Shown: positions 9,268 through 17,737, counted from the stretch's first letter. The stretch is DNA of 64,000 nucleotides from Pseudonocardia sp. CNS-004 (GCA_001942185.1 MKJV01000084.1:33205-97204); one strand, 5' to 3'. Notes: generated by a model not told the origin, from the sequence alone. Made by a program: numbers and translations.

Positions 9268-9888
9268 GTGCCTGTCGATACGCGTCCCACGTTGGTCATC
9301 GTCGGCCCGCCGGGGGCCGGCAAGACCACGGTCGGCCACGTGCTGGCGCGCCGGCTCGGCGTCGCGTTCGCCGACGTCGACGCGATGATCGAAGAGCGCA
9401 CCGGCTCCGCGATCGCCGACCTGTTCGTCCGCGACGGCGAGGAGGGTTTCCGCAGGCTGGAGCGCGAGCTCGTGGCGGAGGCGCTCGCGAGCCACGACGG
9501 CGTGCTCGCGCTGGGCGGCGGCGCCGTGCTCGCCGCGGAGACCCGCGCGCTGCTGCGCGGCCACCGGGTCGTGCACCTGAGCGTCGGCCTGGCCGACGGG
9601 CTGCGGCGCACCGGTATGTCCACGGCGCGCCCGCTGCTGGCCGGTGTGAACCCGCGGGCCACGTTCAAGGCGTTGCTCGACGCGCGGGCCCCGCTGTACC
9701 AGGAGGTCGCCACGGTGCGGGTCGACACCGACCGGCGCAGCGCCAACCAGGTGGCGAGGGCGGTGCTGGAGGCGCTCGGCGAGGTCGACCCCTCCGACCC
9801 GCAGGACCCGATCGACCCCGACGATCCGCTGGACCGGCCCACCCCGCGGGGCGGTTCCGCGCTGCCGGACCCGACCGTCCGCCTCTGA
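9268..9888 (+). CDS. aroK: Shikimate kinase
   Basis: Phosphorylates shikimate with ATP in the aromatic amino acid pathway. Start chosen at the GTG at 9268 (VPVDTRPTLVIVGPPGAGKT); the same frame is open to an ATG at 9187, but that extension is not conserved-looking. Walker A is GPPGAGKTT. Shikimate-binding regions include FADVDAMIEERTG and EGFRRLERELV. LALGGGAVL is the LGGG motif, and an Arg-rich lid follows. The C-terminus has an unusual acidic Asp/Pro extension (EVDPSDPQDPIDPDDPLDRP) beyond the usual length of about 170 residues. It is followed 29 bp later by aroB. Confidence 0.92.
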   Translation: MPVDTRPTLVIVGPPGAGKTTVGHVLARRLGVAFADVDAMIEERTGSAIADLFVRDGEEGFRRLERELVAEALASHDGVLALGGGAVLAAETRALLRGHRVVHLSVGLADGLRRTGMSTARPLLAGVNPRATFKALLDARAPLYQEVATVRVDTDRRSANQVARAVLEALGEVDPSDPQDPIDPDDPLDRPTPRGGSALPDPTVRL

Positions 9889-9917
9889 CGCCGCCGCGCG
9901 TCAGTAGGGTGATCGCC

Positions 9918-11012
9918 GTGAGTGCAGCGGTGCGGATCGACGTGGCCACGGAGCGGCCCTACCCGGTGCTCGTGGGCCGGGGGGTCCGCGGCGAGCTGGC
10001 GGCCACCGTCACGGGCCTGGGCGCCGGCGCGGCGCTGATCGTGCACCAGCCGGCGCTGGCCGGCGTGGCGGAGGCCGTGCGGGCGGAGCTTTCGGGCACG
10101 GGCGTCGACGCGCACCGCGTGGAGGTGCCCGACGCCGAGGACGGGAAGTCGCTCGCCGTCGCCGGGTTCTGCTGGGAGGTCTGCGGGCGGATCGGGCTCA
10201 CGCGCTCCGACGTGGTCGTGTCGCTGGGCGGCGGCGCCGTCACCGACCTCGCCGGGTTCATCGCCGCCACCTGGATGCGGGGGGTGCGGGTGGTGCACGT
10301 GCCCACCACGCTGCTCGCGATGGTCGACGCCGCGGTGGGCGGGAAGACCGGCATCAACACCGACGCGGGCAAGAACCTCGTCGGGGCGTTCCACGAGCCG
10401 TCGGCGGTGCTCGTGGACCTCGCGGTGCTCGACACGCTGCCGTCGGCCGAGCTGGTGGCGGGCAGCGCGGAGATCGTGAAGGCCGGTTTCATCGCCGACC
10501 CGGTGATCCTGGAGCGCATCGAGGCCGACCCGGGGGCGGCGCTCGACCCGGCGGGCCCGGTGCTGTCGGAGCTGGTGGAGCGCTCGATCCGGGTGAAGGC
10601 CGAGGTGGTGGCGGCCGACCTGCGCGAGTCGCACCTGCGGGAGATCCTGAACTACGGCCACACGCTCGGTCACGCGATCGAGCGCCGCGAGGAGTACCGC
10701 TGGCGGCACGGCAACGCGGTGAGCGTGGGCCTGGTGTTCGCGGCGGAGCTGGCGCGGGCCGCGGGCCGGCTCGACGACGCCACGGCCGACCGGCACCGGG
10801 CCGTGCTGTCGTCGCTGGGGCTGCCGACCGCCTACGTGGAGGGTGTGCTTCCCGAGCTGGTCGAGTCGATGCGCGGGGACAAGAAGGCGAGGGCGGGCAC
10901 GTTGCGGTTCGTGGTGCTGGACGGGCTGGCGAAGCCCGGCAGGCTGGAGGCCCCGGAGCCCGCGCTGCTGGAGCGCGCGTACGCGGCGGTGTCGGCGGGG
11001 GCGCAGGCATGA
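9918..11012 (+). CDS. aroB: 3-dehydroquinate synthase
   Basis: NAD- and zinc-dependent cyclase converting DAHP to 3-dehydroquinate. The GTG at 9918 gives MSAAVRIDVATERPYPVLVG; an in-frame GTG at 9909 is possible. Visible family motifs are SLGGGAVTDLAGFIAATWMRG, VPTTLLAMVDAAVGGKTGIN, the metal-ligand region LREILNYGHTLGHAIE and RHGNAVSVGLV. Length is about 364 residues, normal and in one frame. The stop overlaps the aroQ start (ATGA), so aroK-aroB-aroQ probably form one transcript. Confidence 0.95.
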   Translation: MSAAVRIDVATERPYPVLVGRGVRGELAATVTGLGAGAALIVHQPALAGVAEAVRAELSGTGVDAHRVEVPDAEDGKSLAVAGFCWEVCGRIGLTRSDVVVSLGGGAVTDLAGFIAATWMRGVRVVHVPTTLLAMVDAAVGGKTGINTDAGKNLVGAFHEPSAVLVDLAVLDTLPSAELVAGSAEIVKAGFIADPVILERIEADPGAALDPAGPVLSELVERSIRVKAEVVAADLRESHLREILNYGHTLGHAIERREEYRWRHGNAVSVGLVFAAELARAAGRLDDATADRHRAVLSSLGLPTAYVEGVLPELVESMRGDKKARAGTLRFVVLDGLAKPGRLEAPEPALLERAYAAVSAGAQA

Positions 11013-11452
11013 GCGGGGTTCTCGTCCTCAACGGGCCGAACCTGGGCCGGCTCGGCACGCGCGAGCCCGCCGTCTACGGCCGCACCACCTACGCCGACCT
11101 GGTCGCGTTGTGCGAGTGCGCAGGTGCCGAGCTGGGCCTGCAGGTCTCGGTGCGCCAGACCGACCACGAGGGCGAGCTGCTGGGCTGGCTGCACGAGGCC
11201 GCCGACGCCGGCGCGCCGGTGGTGCTCAACGCCGCGGCGTGGACCCACACCTCGGTGGCGGTGCGCGACGCGTGCTCCCAGCTCACCGCCCCGCTGATCG
11301 AGGTGCACATCACGAACGTGCACCGGCGCGAGGAGTTCCGCCACCACTCCTACATCTCCGGGGTGGCCACCGGCGTGATCGTCGGGCTCGGGGTGGACGG
11401 CTACCCGCTGGCGTTGCGGTGGATCGCCGACCACACGCAGGCCCAGGCCTAG
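11009..11452 (+). CDS. aroQ: Type II 3-dehydroquinate dehydratase
   Basis: Dodecameric-type dehydroquinase, 147 residues. It has the N-terminal LVLNGPNLGRLGTREPAVYG (active-site Tyr and the flexible lid Arg), the NAAAWTHTSVAVRDA catalytic region and EVHITNVHRREEFRHHSYIS with the catalytic His. Together with aroC/aroK/aroB it gives four of the seven shikimate steps here; aroE is not among them. Confidence 0.95.
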   Translation: MSGVLVLNGPNLGRLGTREPAVYGRTTYADLVALCECAGAELGLQVSVRQTDHEGELLGWLHEAADAGAPVVLNAAAWTHTSVAVRDACSQLTAPLIEVHITNVHRREEFRHHSYISGVATGVIVGLGVDGYPLALRWIADHTQAQA

Positions 11453-11457
11453 CCGGC

Positions 11458-11688
11458 CTAGTAGCGGGAGTCCGGCGGGTAGGTGCGCGGCGGCGGGTAC
11501 TCGGCCTCCCGGCGCACGACCGGGCGGGTCTGGCGGGCCAGCACGATGCTCACGATCAGCCCGATGGCGCCGACGACGGCGAGGATCCAGCCCACGAGCT
11601 CGAGGTCGATCCCGCCGATGTCGACGCGTACGGCAAGGGCGAGGATGAGCCCGAGCGCGAGCAGACCGATGCTCGTACCGATTCTCAT
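11458..11688 (-). CDS. DUF6458-like two-helix membrane protein
   Basis: The product has 76 residues. Start set at the ATG complement of 11686-11688 (MRIGTSIGLLALGLILALAV), because upstream codons are not membrane-like. It has two hydrophobic helices with a short loop (VDIGGIDLELVGW) and a basic/Pro tail ending PPPRTYPPDSRY. This small membrane protein is common in actinobacteria and of unknown function. It is convergent with aroQ, with only 5 bp between their stops, and divergent from the peptidase gene. Confidence 0.8.
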   Translation of the reverse strand: MRIGTSIGLLALGLILALAVRVDIGGIDLELVGWILAVVGAIGLIVSIVLARQTRPVVRREAEYPPPRTYPPDSRY

Positions 11689-11735
11689 GCCGTGACCTAC
11701 CCGGGGTGGCGCGGTGGGACACATAAGGTGGCCGC

Positions 11736-12818
11736 ATGTCGTTCCCCGCGCGGCGGTCGGCCCTGCGTGCGCTGCTGCCCGGTGCGGGCGTCGACGCCCT
11801 GCTGGTCACCGACCTGGTCAACGTCCGCTACCTCACCGGGTTCACCGGCTCGAACGCGTCGCTGCTCGTGCACGCGGGCGGCGACGGCGCGAGCCGTTTC
11901 TGCACCGACGGGCGCTACCGCACCCAGGCTGCGGCCGAGGTGCCCGACCTGGAGACGGTGATCGACCGGTCCGGTGCGCAGGCGCTCGCGGCGCTGGTGG
12001 CGACGCTTCGGATCGAGCGGCTGGGCTTCGAGTCCGACGCCGTCACCGTCGACGCCCACGACGTGCTGGCCGAGGCGGCCGGGGTGCCCCTGCACCGCGC
12101 TCCCGGGCTCGTGCAGCGGCTGCGCGCGGTGAAGGACGCGGACGAGGTGGAGGCGCTGCGGCGGGCCTGCGCGGTGGGCGACGCCGCGCTCGCCGGCCTG
12201 CTCGATGCGGGCGGGCTGGCGCCGGGCCGCACCGAGCGGGAGGTCGCGCTCGACCTGGAGGACCGGATGCGCGCCCACGGTGCGAGCGGGCCCGCGTTCG
12301 AGACGATCCTCGCCGCGGGGGCGCACTCCGCGGTGCCGCACCACCGGCCCACGGGGTCCGAGCTGCGGGCCGGGGACCTCGTGAAGATCGATTTCGGCGC
12401 GCTCGTCGACGGCTACCACTCCGACATGACGCGCACCCTGGTGCTCGGCCGCGCGGCCGCCTGGCAGCGGGAGCTGTACGCGCTCGTCGCCGAGGCGCAG
12501 GCCGCCGGTCGGGCGGCGCTCGTGCCGGGCACCGCCGTGGCCCACGTCGACGCGGCCGCGCGGGGGGTCGTCGAGCGCGCGGGGCGCGGCGAGGAGTTCG
12601 TGCACGGCCTCGGCCACGGCGTCGGGCTGCAGATCCACGAGGCCCCGTCGCTCGCCGCGGCCGGCACGGGCGCGGTCGAGGCCGGGATGGTGGTGACCGT
12701 GGAACCGGGCGTCTACCTGCCCGGCCGCGGCGGGGTGCGCATCGAGGACACCCTCGTGGTGCGCGACGGCGGGCCCGAGCTGCTCACCCACACCACGCGC
12801 GAGCTGCTCGAAGTCTGA
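11736..12818 (+). CDS. M24 aminopeptidase (Xaa-Pro type)
   Basis: The product has 360 residues: an N-terminal creatinase-like domain (TDLVNVRYLTGFTGSNA) followed by a pita-bread metallopeptidase domain. All five di-metal ligands can be placed: Asp in VKIDFGALVDGYHSDMTRT (two), His in HGLGHGVGLQIHEAP, Glu in MVVTVEPGVY and Glu in VRIEDTLVV. It removes N-terminal residues before proline in the cytosol. The gene directly upstream of efp is a conserved actinobacterial arrangement. Confidence 0.93.
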   Translation: MSFPARRSALRALLPGAGVDALLVTDLVNVRYLTGFTGSNASLLVHAGGDGASRFCTDGRYRTQAAAEVPDLETVIDRSGAQALAALVATLRIERLGFESDAVTVDAHDVLAEAAGVPLHRAPGLVQRLRAVKDADEVEALRRACAVGDAALAGLLDAGGLAPGRTEREVALDLEDRMRAHGASGPAFETILAAGAHSAVPHHRPTGSELRAGDLVKIDFGALVDGYHSDMTRTLVLGRAAAWQRELYALVAEAQAAGRAALVPGTAVAHVDAAARGVVERAGRGEEFVHGLGHGVGLQIHEAPSLAAAGTGAVEAGMVVTVEPGVYLPGRGGVRIEDTLVVRDGGPELLTHTTRELLEV

Positions 12819-12943
12819 CGGTAAGCTGGCTCGCGGACGACGGCGCCGCTGCGGCGCGCCGCTTCATGGAGCAGACCCCCGGCGCGCGTGACGGCATCGA
12901 CGAACCCTGCGCGCCCGCGACAGATGCAAGGAGTCAGGCGCAC

Positions 12944-13507
12944 GTGGCGACGACGAACGACCTCAAGAACGGTCTGGTGCTCAACCTGGACGGCCAGCTG
13001 TGGTCGGTCACGGCGTTCCAGCACGTCAAGCCCGGCAAGGGCGGCGCATTCGTGCGCACCACGTTGAAGAACGTGCTCACCGGCAAGGTCGTCGACAAGA
13101 CCTTCAACGCCGGCACGAAGGTCGACACCGCCACCGTCGACCGGCGGGACATGACCTACCTGTACCGGGACGGCGCCGACTTCGTGTTCATGGACGGCGA
13201 CACCTACGACCAGATCCCGGTCCCGGAGACCGTGGTCGGCGGCGCAGCCGGATACATGCTGGAGAACCAGGGTGCGATGGTCGCCTTCCACGAGGGCACG
13301 GCGCTGTACATCGAGCTGCCGACGTCCGTGGAGCTGGTGATCTCGCACACCGACCCCGGCCTGCAGGGCGACCGCTCCACAGGCGGCACCAAGCCGGCCA
13401 CTCTGGAGACGGGCGCGGAGATCCAGGTGCCGTTGTTCGTGACCACCGGCGAGAAGGTCAAGGTGGACACCCGCGACGGGCGCTACCTGGGCCGCGTATC
13501 GAACTGA
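12944..13507 (+). CDS. efp: Elongation factor P
   Basis: A 187-residue, three-domain factor that relieves ribosome stalling at polyproline. Start GTG at 12944, with AAGGAG at 12928-12933. The domain I loop carries the tip lysine in KPGKGGAF, and the C-terminus has VELVISHTDPGLQGDRSTGG. The stop overlaps nusB by one base (TGATG). A 125-bp leader lies between pepP and efp. Confidence 0.96.
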   Translation: MATTNDLKNGLVLNLDGQLWSVTAFQHVKPGKGGAFVRTTLKNVLTGKVVDKTFNAGTKVDTATVDRRDMTYLYRDGADFVFMDGDTYDQIPVPETVVGGAAGYMLENQGAMVAFHEGTALYIELPTSVELVISHTDPGLQGDRSTGGTKPATLETGAEIQVPLFVTTGEKVKVDTRDGRYLGRVSN

Positions 13508-13944
13508 TGGCCGAGCCACGGCTGCAGAGGGCACGTACGAGGGCGCGCAAGCGTGCCCTCGACATCCTCTTCGAGTCCGAGGCCCGCGGTGACGACCCGC
13601 TCGCGGTGCTCACACAGCGCCGCGAGACCGACGACGCACCCCCGGTCTCGGACTACGCCGCCATGCTCGTCGAGGGCGTGGTGGCCCACCGCGAGCGCAT
13701 CGACCAGCTCCTCGCCGAGCACGCCGAGGGCTGGACGGTCGCGCGCATGCCGGCCGTCGACCGCACGTTGCTGCGGATCGGGGTGTTCGAGCTGCTGTGG
13801 GTCGACGAGATCGACGACCCGGTGGCGATCACCGAGGCCGTGGAGCTGTCGCGCACGCTCTCCACGGACGACAGCCCGCGCTTCCTCAACGGCGTGCTCG
13901 GGCGCATCGCCGACATCGCGGAGCACCTGCGCGCCACGCGGTAG
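13507..13944 (+). CDS. nusB: Transcription antitermination factor NusB
   Basis: A 145-residue all-helical protein that binds boxA RNA with S10. It has the N-terminal Arg-rich RARTRARKRALDILFE, the central TVARMPAVDRTLLRIGVFEL, and the C-terminal family signature DDPVAITEAVELSRTLSTDD followed by SPRFLNGVLGRIA. Translationally coupled to efp. The gene ends at a large palindromic element. Confidence 0.95.
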   Translation: MAEPRLQRARTRARKRALDILFESEARGDDPLAVLTQRRETDDAPPVSDYAAMLVEGVVAHRERIDQLLAEHAEGWTVARMPAVDRTLLRIGVFELLWVDEIDDPVAITEAVELSRTLSTDDSPRFLNGVLGRIADIAEHLRATR

Positions 13945-13953
13945 CTGTCCCAG

Positions 13954-14031
13954 GTCGACTTCACACACCCAGCTCGGGCTTCACACAAGGCCGGCCCTGT
14001 GTGAAGCCCGGGCCCGATGTGTGAAGTCGAC
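13954..14031. repeat. Nested TTCACACA palindrome, copy 1
   Basis: Outer arms of 14 bp are perfect (13954-13967, GTCGACTTCACACA; 14018-14031). Inner arms of 13 bp are perfect (13975-13987, CGGGCTTCACACA; 13998-14010), around a loop containing GGCCGGCC. It lies between the convergent nusB and UbiA genes, so it could act as a bidirectional terminator. The same architecture with the same arm word recurs at 25391-25462, which points to a repeated extragenic palindrome family. Confidence 0.9.
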
Positions 14032-14046
14032 GGCGGTCGGGCCGCG

Positions 14047-15039
14047 CTAGATCACCGCTCCGAGGGCGAGGCCGAGCACCAGCAGGGCGCCCGCCTGGCG
14101 CACGTGCACCCATGTCAGCGCCGCGTACCAGAGCGGCCAGACCGGGAAGCCCGGCGGCGGCTCGTCCGGCGGTGGGCGGCGGAACCGCGGCCACACCCGC
14201 ACCAGTCGCGGCAGGGCGAGGAGCACGGCGAGCGCGGGCCACGGCATCGCGCCCACCAGCACGCACAGGACCACCAGGACGTAGAAAGCGGCCATCAGGC
14301 CCAGCGTCACGGTGCGGGCGCGGTGCTCCCCGAGGATCACCGGCAGCGTCCGGATCCCGAGCGGCGCATCGAAGGGGATCTTGTCGATGTGCTTGCCCAT
14401 CAGCACCGTGGTGCACAGCAGGCCGTAGGGCAGCGAGGCGAGCAGCACCGGCCAGGTGATGGACCCGGTGGCTGCGTAGAACGTGCCGCCGACCATCAGC
14501 GGCCCCCACACCACGAGCACGTCCGGCTCGCCCAGCCCGCGCTTCTTCAGCCGCAGGGGCGGCGCGGTGTAGGCGACGCTGAGCACGAACCCGGCCACGG
14601 CGAACGCCACCACCGGCCGGCCGCGCGCGAGCGCGAGCACCACGAGGATCGCCAGGTCGGCGAGGTTGACCAGCACGATCGCGGCGAGCAAGGTGCGGCG
14701 GGACACGAGGCCGGACAGCACCGGGTGCGGCGCGTAGAGGGCGCGCGGGTAGCCCGCCGTGTCGCTTCCGGCCTGCGTGTCGTACAGGTCGTTCATGAGG
14801 TTGTTCGCGACGTGCGCCAGCACGATCCCGACGACGGCCAGGGTGAGCCACCGCCAGTCGAAGCCCGGCTCGCCGACGGCCAGCAGGGCTCCCACCAGCC
14901 CGGACACCAGGGTCATCGGGAGCACGGCGGCCCGTGCCACCACGATCCAGCGGGTGATCACGTCGACCCTGCCGTGCGGGGGCGGGTTCGTCGTGCGCAG
15001 CGCGTACGCCCACGAACGCAGCCTGCCGGCCTCACCCAC
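14047..15039 (-). CDS. UbiA-family prenyltransferase
   Basis: A 330-residue polytopic membrane enzyme transferring a prenyl chain to an aromatic acceptor. Start at a GTG (complement of 15037-15039). The two Asp-rich prenyl-diphosphate/Mg sites are visible: NNLMNDLYDTQAGSD and MGKHIDKIPFD. About eight hydrophobic segments alternate with short loops. It could be a MenA-like enzyme (menaquinone) or an accessory prenyltransferase; no other menaquinone genes are nearby, so the substrate is unassigned. Confidence 0.85.
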   Translation of the reverse strand: MGEAGRLRSWAYALRTTNPPPHGRVDVITRWIVVARAAVLPMTLVSGLVGALLAVGEPGFDWRWLTLAVVGIVLAHVANNLMNDLYDTQAGSDTAGYPRALYAPHPVLSGLVSRRTLLAAIVLVNLADLAILVVLALARGRPVVAFAVAGFVLSVAYTAPPLRLKKRGLGEPDVLVVWGPLMVGGTFYAATGSITWPVLLASLPYGLLCTTVLMGKHIDKIPFDAPLGIRTLPVILGEHRARTVTLGLMAAFYVLVVLCVLVGAMPWPALAVLLALPRLVRVWPRFRRPPPDEPPPGFPVWPLWYAALTWVHVRQAGALLVLGLALGAVI

Positions 15040-15059
15040 GTCCCGAGCGTACCGGCGGT

Positions 15060-15581
15060 CTACCGGATGAACTGGTCGACGAAGCCGGCCCCGAGGCCGA
15101 CCTCCTCGTAGTGCGAGCGGCACAGATCGATGTAGTCGAAGACGTCGAAGGTGCCGTCCGGCTTGCCCTGCTCGTCGAGCCAGATGAGCGGGCCGGTCAC
15201 GTTGAACGTGATGCGGGTCGGCTCGTCGGACTCGTACGTGACGAGCGTGTGGCCCTCGCCGGGTGCCTCGTAGACGAAGTCGCCCGCGACGGCGACCCAG
15301 TCGTGCTCCAGGTAGCCCCACCTGCCCGAGATCGTGTAGGCGAACACCTGGTGCGGGTGGTAGTGCCGGTTCACCAGACCCGCTCCGCGCGCCATGAGCA
15401 CGTCGCACCAGCGGTTCTGGCTGGTCGAGATGAACAGGGGGCGGGAGCCGACCGTTTCGGACAGCGGGATGTAGTACCGGTCGTCGTCGATGGGGCCGTC
15501 GGAGACGTGCAGGTCCGGCAGGGCTCCCGGCCGGAAGACGTTCGTGATCGGCGTGATCTCGCGCCAGAACTCCGTGGTCAT
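15060..15581 (-). CDS. 2,4'-dihydroxyacetophenone dioxygenase-like cupin
   Basis: The product has 173 residues and a single cupin fold. Metal ligands are visible in NRHYHPHQVFAYTISGRWGYLEHDW (HxH, with a later Glu/His), and a second cupin motif in DFVYEAPGEGHTLVTYESDE. The resemblance is to dihydroxyacetophenone dioxygenases and ChrR-type cupins, which cleave C-C bonds using non-haem iron. The substrate is not known here. It is 20 bp upstream of, and co-directional with, the prenyltransferase gene. Confidence 0.75.
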   Translation of the reverse strand: MTTEFWREITPITNVFRPGALPDLHVSDGPIDDDRYYIPLSETVGSRPLFISTSQNRWCDVLMARGAGLVNRHYHPHQVFAYTISGRWGYLEHDWVAVAGDFVYEAPGEGHTLVTYESDEPTRITFNVTGPLIWLDEQGKPDGTFDVFDYIDLCRSHYEEVGLGAGFVDQFIR

Positions 15582-15647
15582 GGCGGACAGGATCCACCCG
15601 CCGGGCGGTGCGCGCTCGTCTCAGGGCGAACGGCGTCCGGCGGTGGC

Positions 15648-16179
15648 GGCCGCCCCGGTGTTCCGGGTCGGTGACCTACCGCCCGCGGTGGCGGCGTTCT
15701 GCGAGCCGATGTCGATCGCGGTGCGGGCGCGGAGCGGGGTGCGGTCGCCGCGGACGAGACGGTCGTCGTGCTGGGTGCCGGGCCGATCGGGCAGGCGGTC
15801 AGGCTGGGCGCGCTCGACCGTGGCGACCGGGTGCTGGTGACCGACGTGGTGGCCGACCGGCTCGCACCGGCCGCCGCGGCGGGCGCCGAGGTGCTCCGGG
15901 CCGGGGACGCCGACGTCGTGGCCGCGGCCCGGCATCACGCACGAGGAGGTGACGCTCCCGGTGAACGCGTTCATGCGCGAGGAGCTCGACCTGCTCGGCT
16001 CGACCGTGTGCGCCGTCGCCGACGTCGCCGAGGCCGTGCGGTTGTTCGGGCGGCGCCGGGCGCACGTCGAGCGGCTGGTGACCCACCAGGTCCCGCTGGT
16101 GGATGCCCCGGCCGCCGTGGAGCACGCGCTGCGCCATCCCGGCGACGTGATGAAGCTCGTGATCCGGACGGACCAGTAG
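15648..16179 (+). pseudogene. Zinc-type alcohol dehydrogenase remnant
   Basis: Pieces of a medium-chain dehydrogenase can be read in three frames: VGDLPPAVAAFCEPMSIAV, then AVAADETVVVLGAGPIGQAV (Rossmann glycine motif) through GAEVLRAGDADVVAAA, then ITHEEVTLPVNAFMREELDL to the C-terminus DVMKLVIRTDQ. The N-terminal GroES/zinc domain is absent. Roughly 45-60 residues are missing between the second and third pieces, so this is more than the one-base errors seen elsewhere. It looks like a decaying sorbose/threonine-dehydrogenase-like gene, perhaps once part of the cupin's pathway. Confidence 0.8.
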
Positions 16180-16191
16180 CTCGCCGGTCGG

Positions 16192-16674
16192 TCAGGCGCT
16201 GGGCCGGGCCTCGGGTGGGAGCACGCCCCAGTCGATGAGCTGGTCGGTGAGCTCCCCGGGCGTCATGTCGTAGATGATCGACAGTGATCGCAGGTCCTCG
16301 GAGCGGATCGACAGCACCTTGCCGTTGTAGTCGCCGCGCTGGCTCTGGATGGCGGCGGCGTAGCGGGCCAGCGGGCCCACCTTGTCGGCGGGGAGCTGCT
16401 GGAGCCGCTCGAGATTGATCACGATCTTGGTGGCCGGCTCGGAGCCGGAGGGGATGCGCCCCTCGGGGAGCAGTTCCGCGACGGGCACGCCGTAGAAGTC
16501 GGCCAGTTCGGCCAGCTTCTGCACGGTGACGGCGCGGTCGCCGCGCTCGTAGGAGCCCACCACGACGGCCTTCCAGCGCCCGCCGGACTTCTGCTCGACG
16601 CCGTGCAGCGACAACCCCTGCTGCTGCCGGATGGCGCGGAGCTTCCCGCCGAGCGCCTTGGCGTAGTCGCCCAT
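16192..16674 (-). CDS. bldD: Developmental master repressor BldD
   Basis: A 160-residue regulator. The N-terminal XRE-type helix-turn-helix (residues about 5-72, KALGGKLRAIRQQQGLSLHG, VVGSYERGDRAVTVQKLAEL) binds DNA. The C-terminal domain keeps the cyclic-di-GMP motif RGD-X8-RxxD exactly as RGDYNGKVLSIRSED. In Streptomyces the c-di-GMP-bound dimer represses sporulation genes. A GAGGAGG site precedes the ATG. The gene is divergent from the pyr operon, as in many actinobacteria. Confidence 0.93.
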   Translation of the reverse strand: MGDYAKALGGKLRAIRQQQGLSLHGVEQKSGGRWKAVVVGSYERGDRAVTVQKLAELADFYGVPVAELLPEGRIPSGSEPATKIVINLERLQQLPADKVGPLARYAAAIQSQRGDYNGKVLSIRSEDLRSLSIIYDMTPGELTDQLIDWGVLPPEARPSA

Positions 16675-17100
16675 CTGGCGACCTCCTCACTTGCTGCTCG
16701 CTCGGCCGCGGGACCGAGCTGTTCCGGTGGTGCTGCTGGGCCGGTGCGTGGCCGCACCAGGCCTGGCGCCCCGGGTGGACCCCCCGCTACCGCGGCCACC
16801 CAGGGAGCAATGTCTAGATACGGAGAGTAATCATGCGCGCGCCCCGACAATCGGTCAAGTTGTCGTCCCTCTCCCGGTACCACAGTGGACCGAGACCACT
16901 CGAACGGCTGATCGAGCGTCCCCCGCCAGGCGTTACGCCCCCCGAGGCGTGCGCCTGTCCGGTGTGATGGTGTCAGTCGCACCTTCCGGCTGTGACAGGT
17001 GGGGTATGTGTGGGTGGCGACGGAGGGTACGGCGTGTGACATCCGCGATGCCGCGGCGCGCGAAGCGGGGTGCTTCGCGGTGCGCTGGTAGCGTCCGGTC
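16675..17100. other. Divergent bldD/pyrR regulatory region
   Basis: This is a 474-bp gap, here without its last part (the pyrR leader). Open frames crossing it lack the codon usage of the flanking genes. Besides the candidate bldD promoter it holds an 8-bp perfect hairpin (17059-17066 CGCGAAGC / 17072-17079). It also has a possible pyr -10 (TAGCGT, 17089-17094) that would start the mRNA just before the PyrR-binding hairpin. No gene is seen. Confidence 0.5.
16830..16858 (-). promoter_or_regulatory. Possible bldD promoter
   Basis: On the minus strand, TTGACC (16853-16858) and CATGAT (16830-16835) are separated by 17 bases in an A/T-richer pocket about 155 bp upstream of the bldD start. The -35 matches well and the -10 weakly. 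Prediction by eye only. Confidence 0.25.
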
Positions 17101-17107
17101 GACCGGT

Positions 17108-17140
17108 TCCTTTAAGCCCGTCCGGTGAGGCGGGGAAGGA
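17108..17140 (+). ncRNA. PyrR-binding RNA hairpin overlapping the pyrR ribosome-binding site
   Basis: TCCTT (17108-17112) pairs with AAGGA (17136-17140), and CCCG (17117-17120) with CGGG (17131-17134). The terminal loop is TCCGGTGAGG. The layout, including the TTTAA internal bulge and the conserved UCC-G-GAGG loop, matches the PyrR-binding loops of Bacillus pyr leaders (Rfam PyrR class). Here the 3' arm is the pyrR Shine-Dalgarno itself (AAGGAG, 17136-17141). PyrR with UMP/UTP should therefore block translation rather than cause attenuation. Known family behaviour; action at this locus is inferred. Confidence 0.8.
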
Positions 17141-17148
17141 GAATCTCT

Positions 17149-17737
17149 GTGGCGGAGCACCGCCGCGGGGACCCGGCAGGCGAGGGCGCTCCCACCCGGG
17201 AGCTGCTCGGCGCTGCCGACGTCGCCCGCACCATCGCGCGCATCGCGCACCAGATCATCGAGAAGACCGCGACGGGCGCCGGTGGCGTGGCCGACGTCGT
17301 GCTGATCGGCATCCCCACCCGCGGCGCGGTTCTCGCCCGCAGGCTGGCGGCGGCGATCTCCGAGTTCGAGGGCACCGCGGTGCGGGTCGGGTCGGTCGAC
17401 CCCACCCTGTACCGCGACGACCTGCGGCGCGTCCCGCCAGGGCGCTGGAGGACACGGCGGTACCGGAGGGTGGCCTCGACGACGCGCTCGTCGTCCTCGT
17501 CGACGACGTGCTGATGTCGGGCCGCACCGTGCGCGCCGCGCTCGACGCGCTGGCCGACCACGGCAGGCGCGCGCGGTGCAGCTCGCCGTGCTCGTCGACC
17601 GCGGGCACCGGGAGCTGCCGATCCGGGCCGACTACGTCGGGAAGAACGTGCCCACGGCGCGCGACGAGCAGGTGCTCGTGCTGGTCGCCGAGACGGACGG
17701 GGTGGACGGCGTGCAACTGCGGAGGGCGGACTCGTGA
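17149..17737 (+). CDS. pyrR: Bifunctional pyr regulator PyrR / uracil phosphoribosyltransferase (two frameshifts)
   Basis: Start GTG at 17149, seven bases after AAGGAG. The N-terminal half reads ELLGAADVARTIARIAHQII and GIPTRGAVLARRLAAAI. After a break at about 17437 (CC for CCC) the PRPP-binding loop VVLVDDVLMSGRTVRAALD follows. After a second break at about 17568 comes AVQLAVLVDRGHRELPIRAD to the end. Repaired length is about 196 residues, normal for PyrR. It binds the pyr leader RNA when UMP is high and can also make UMP from uracil. The stop overlaps pyrB. Confidence 0.92.

Noticed and set aside
16691..17128. 145-codon rightward frame between bldD and pyrR
   Set aside because: Covers the PyrR hairpin and ribosome-binding region, has poor codon-position bias and no recognisable sequence.
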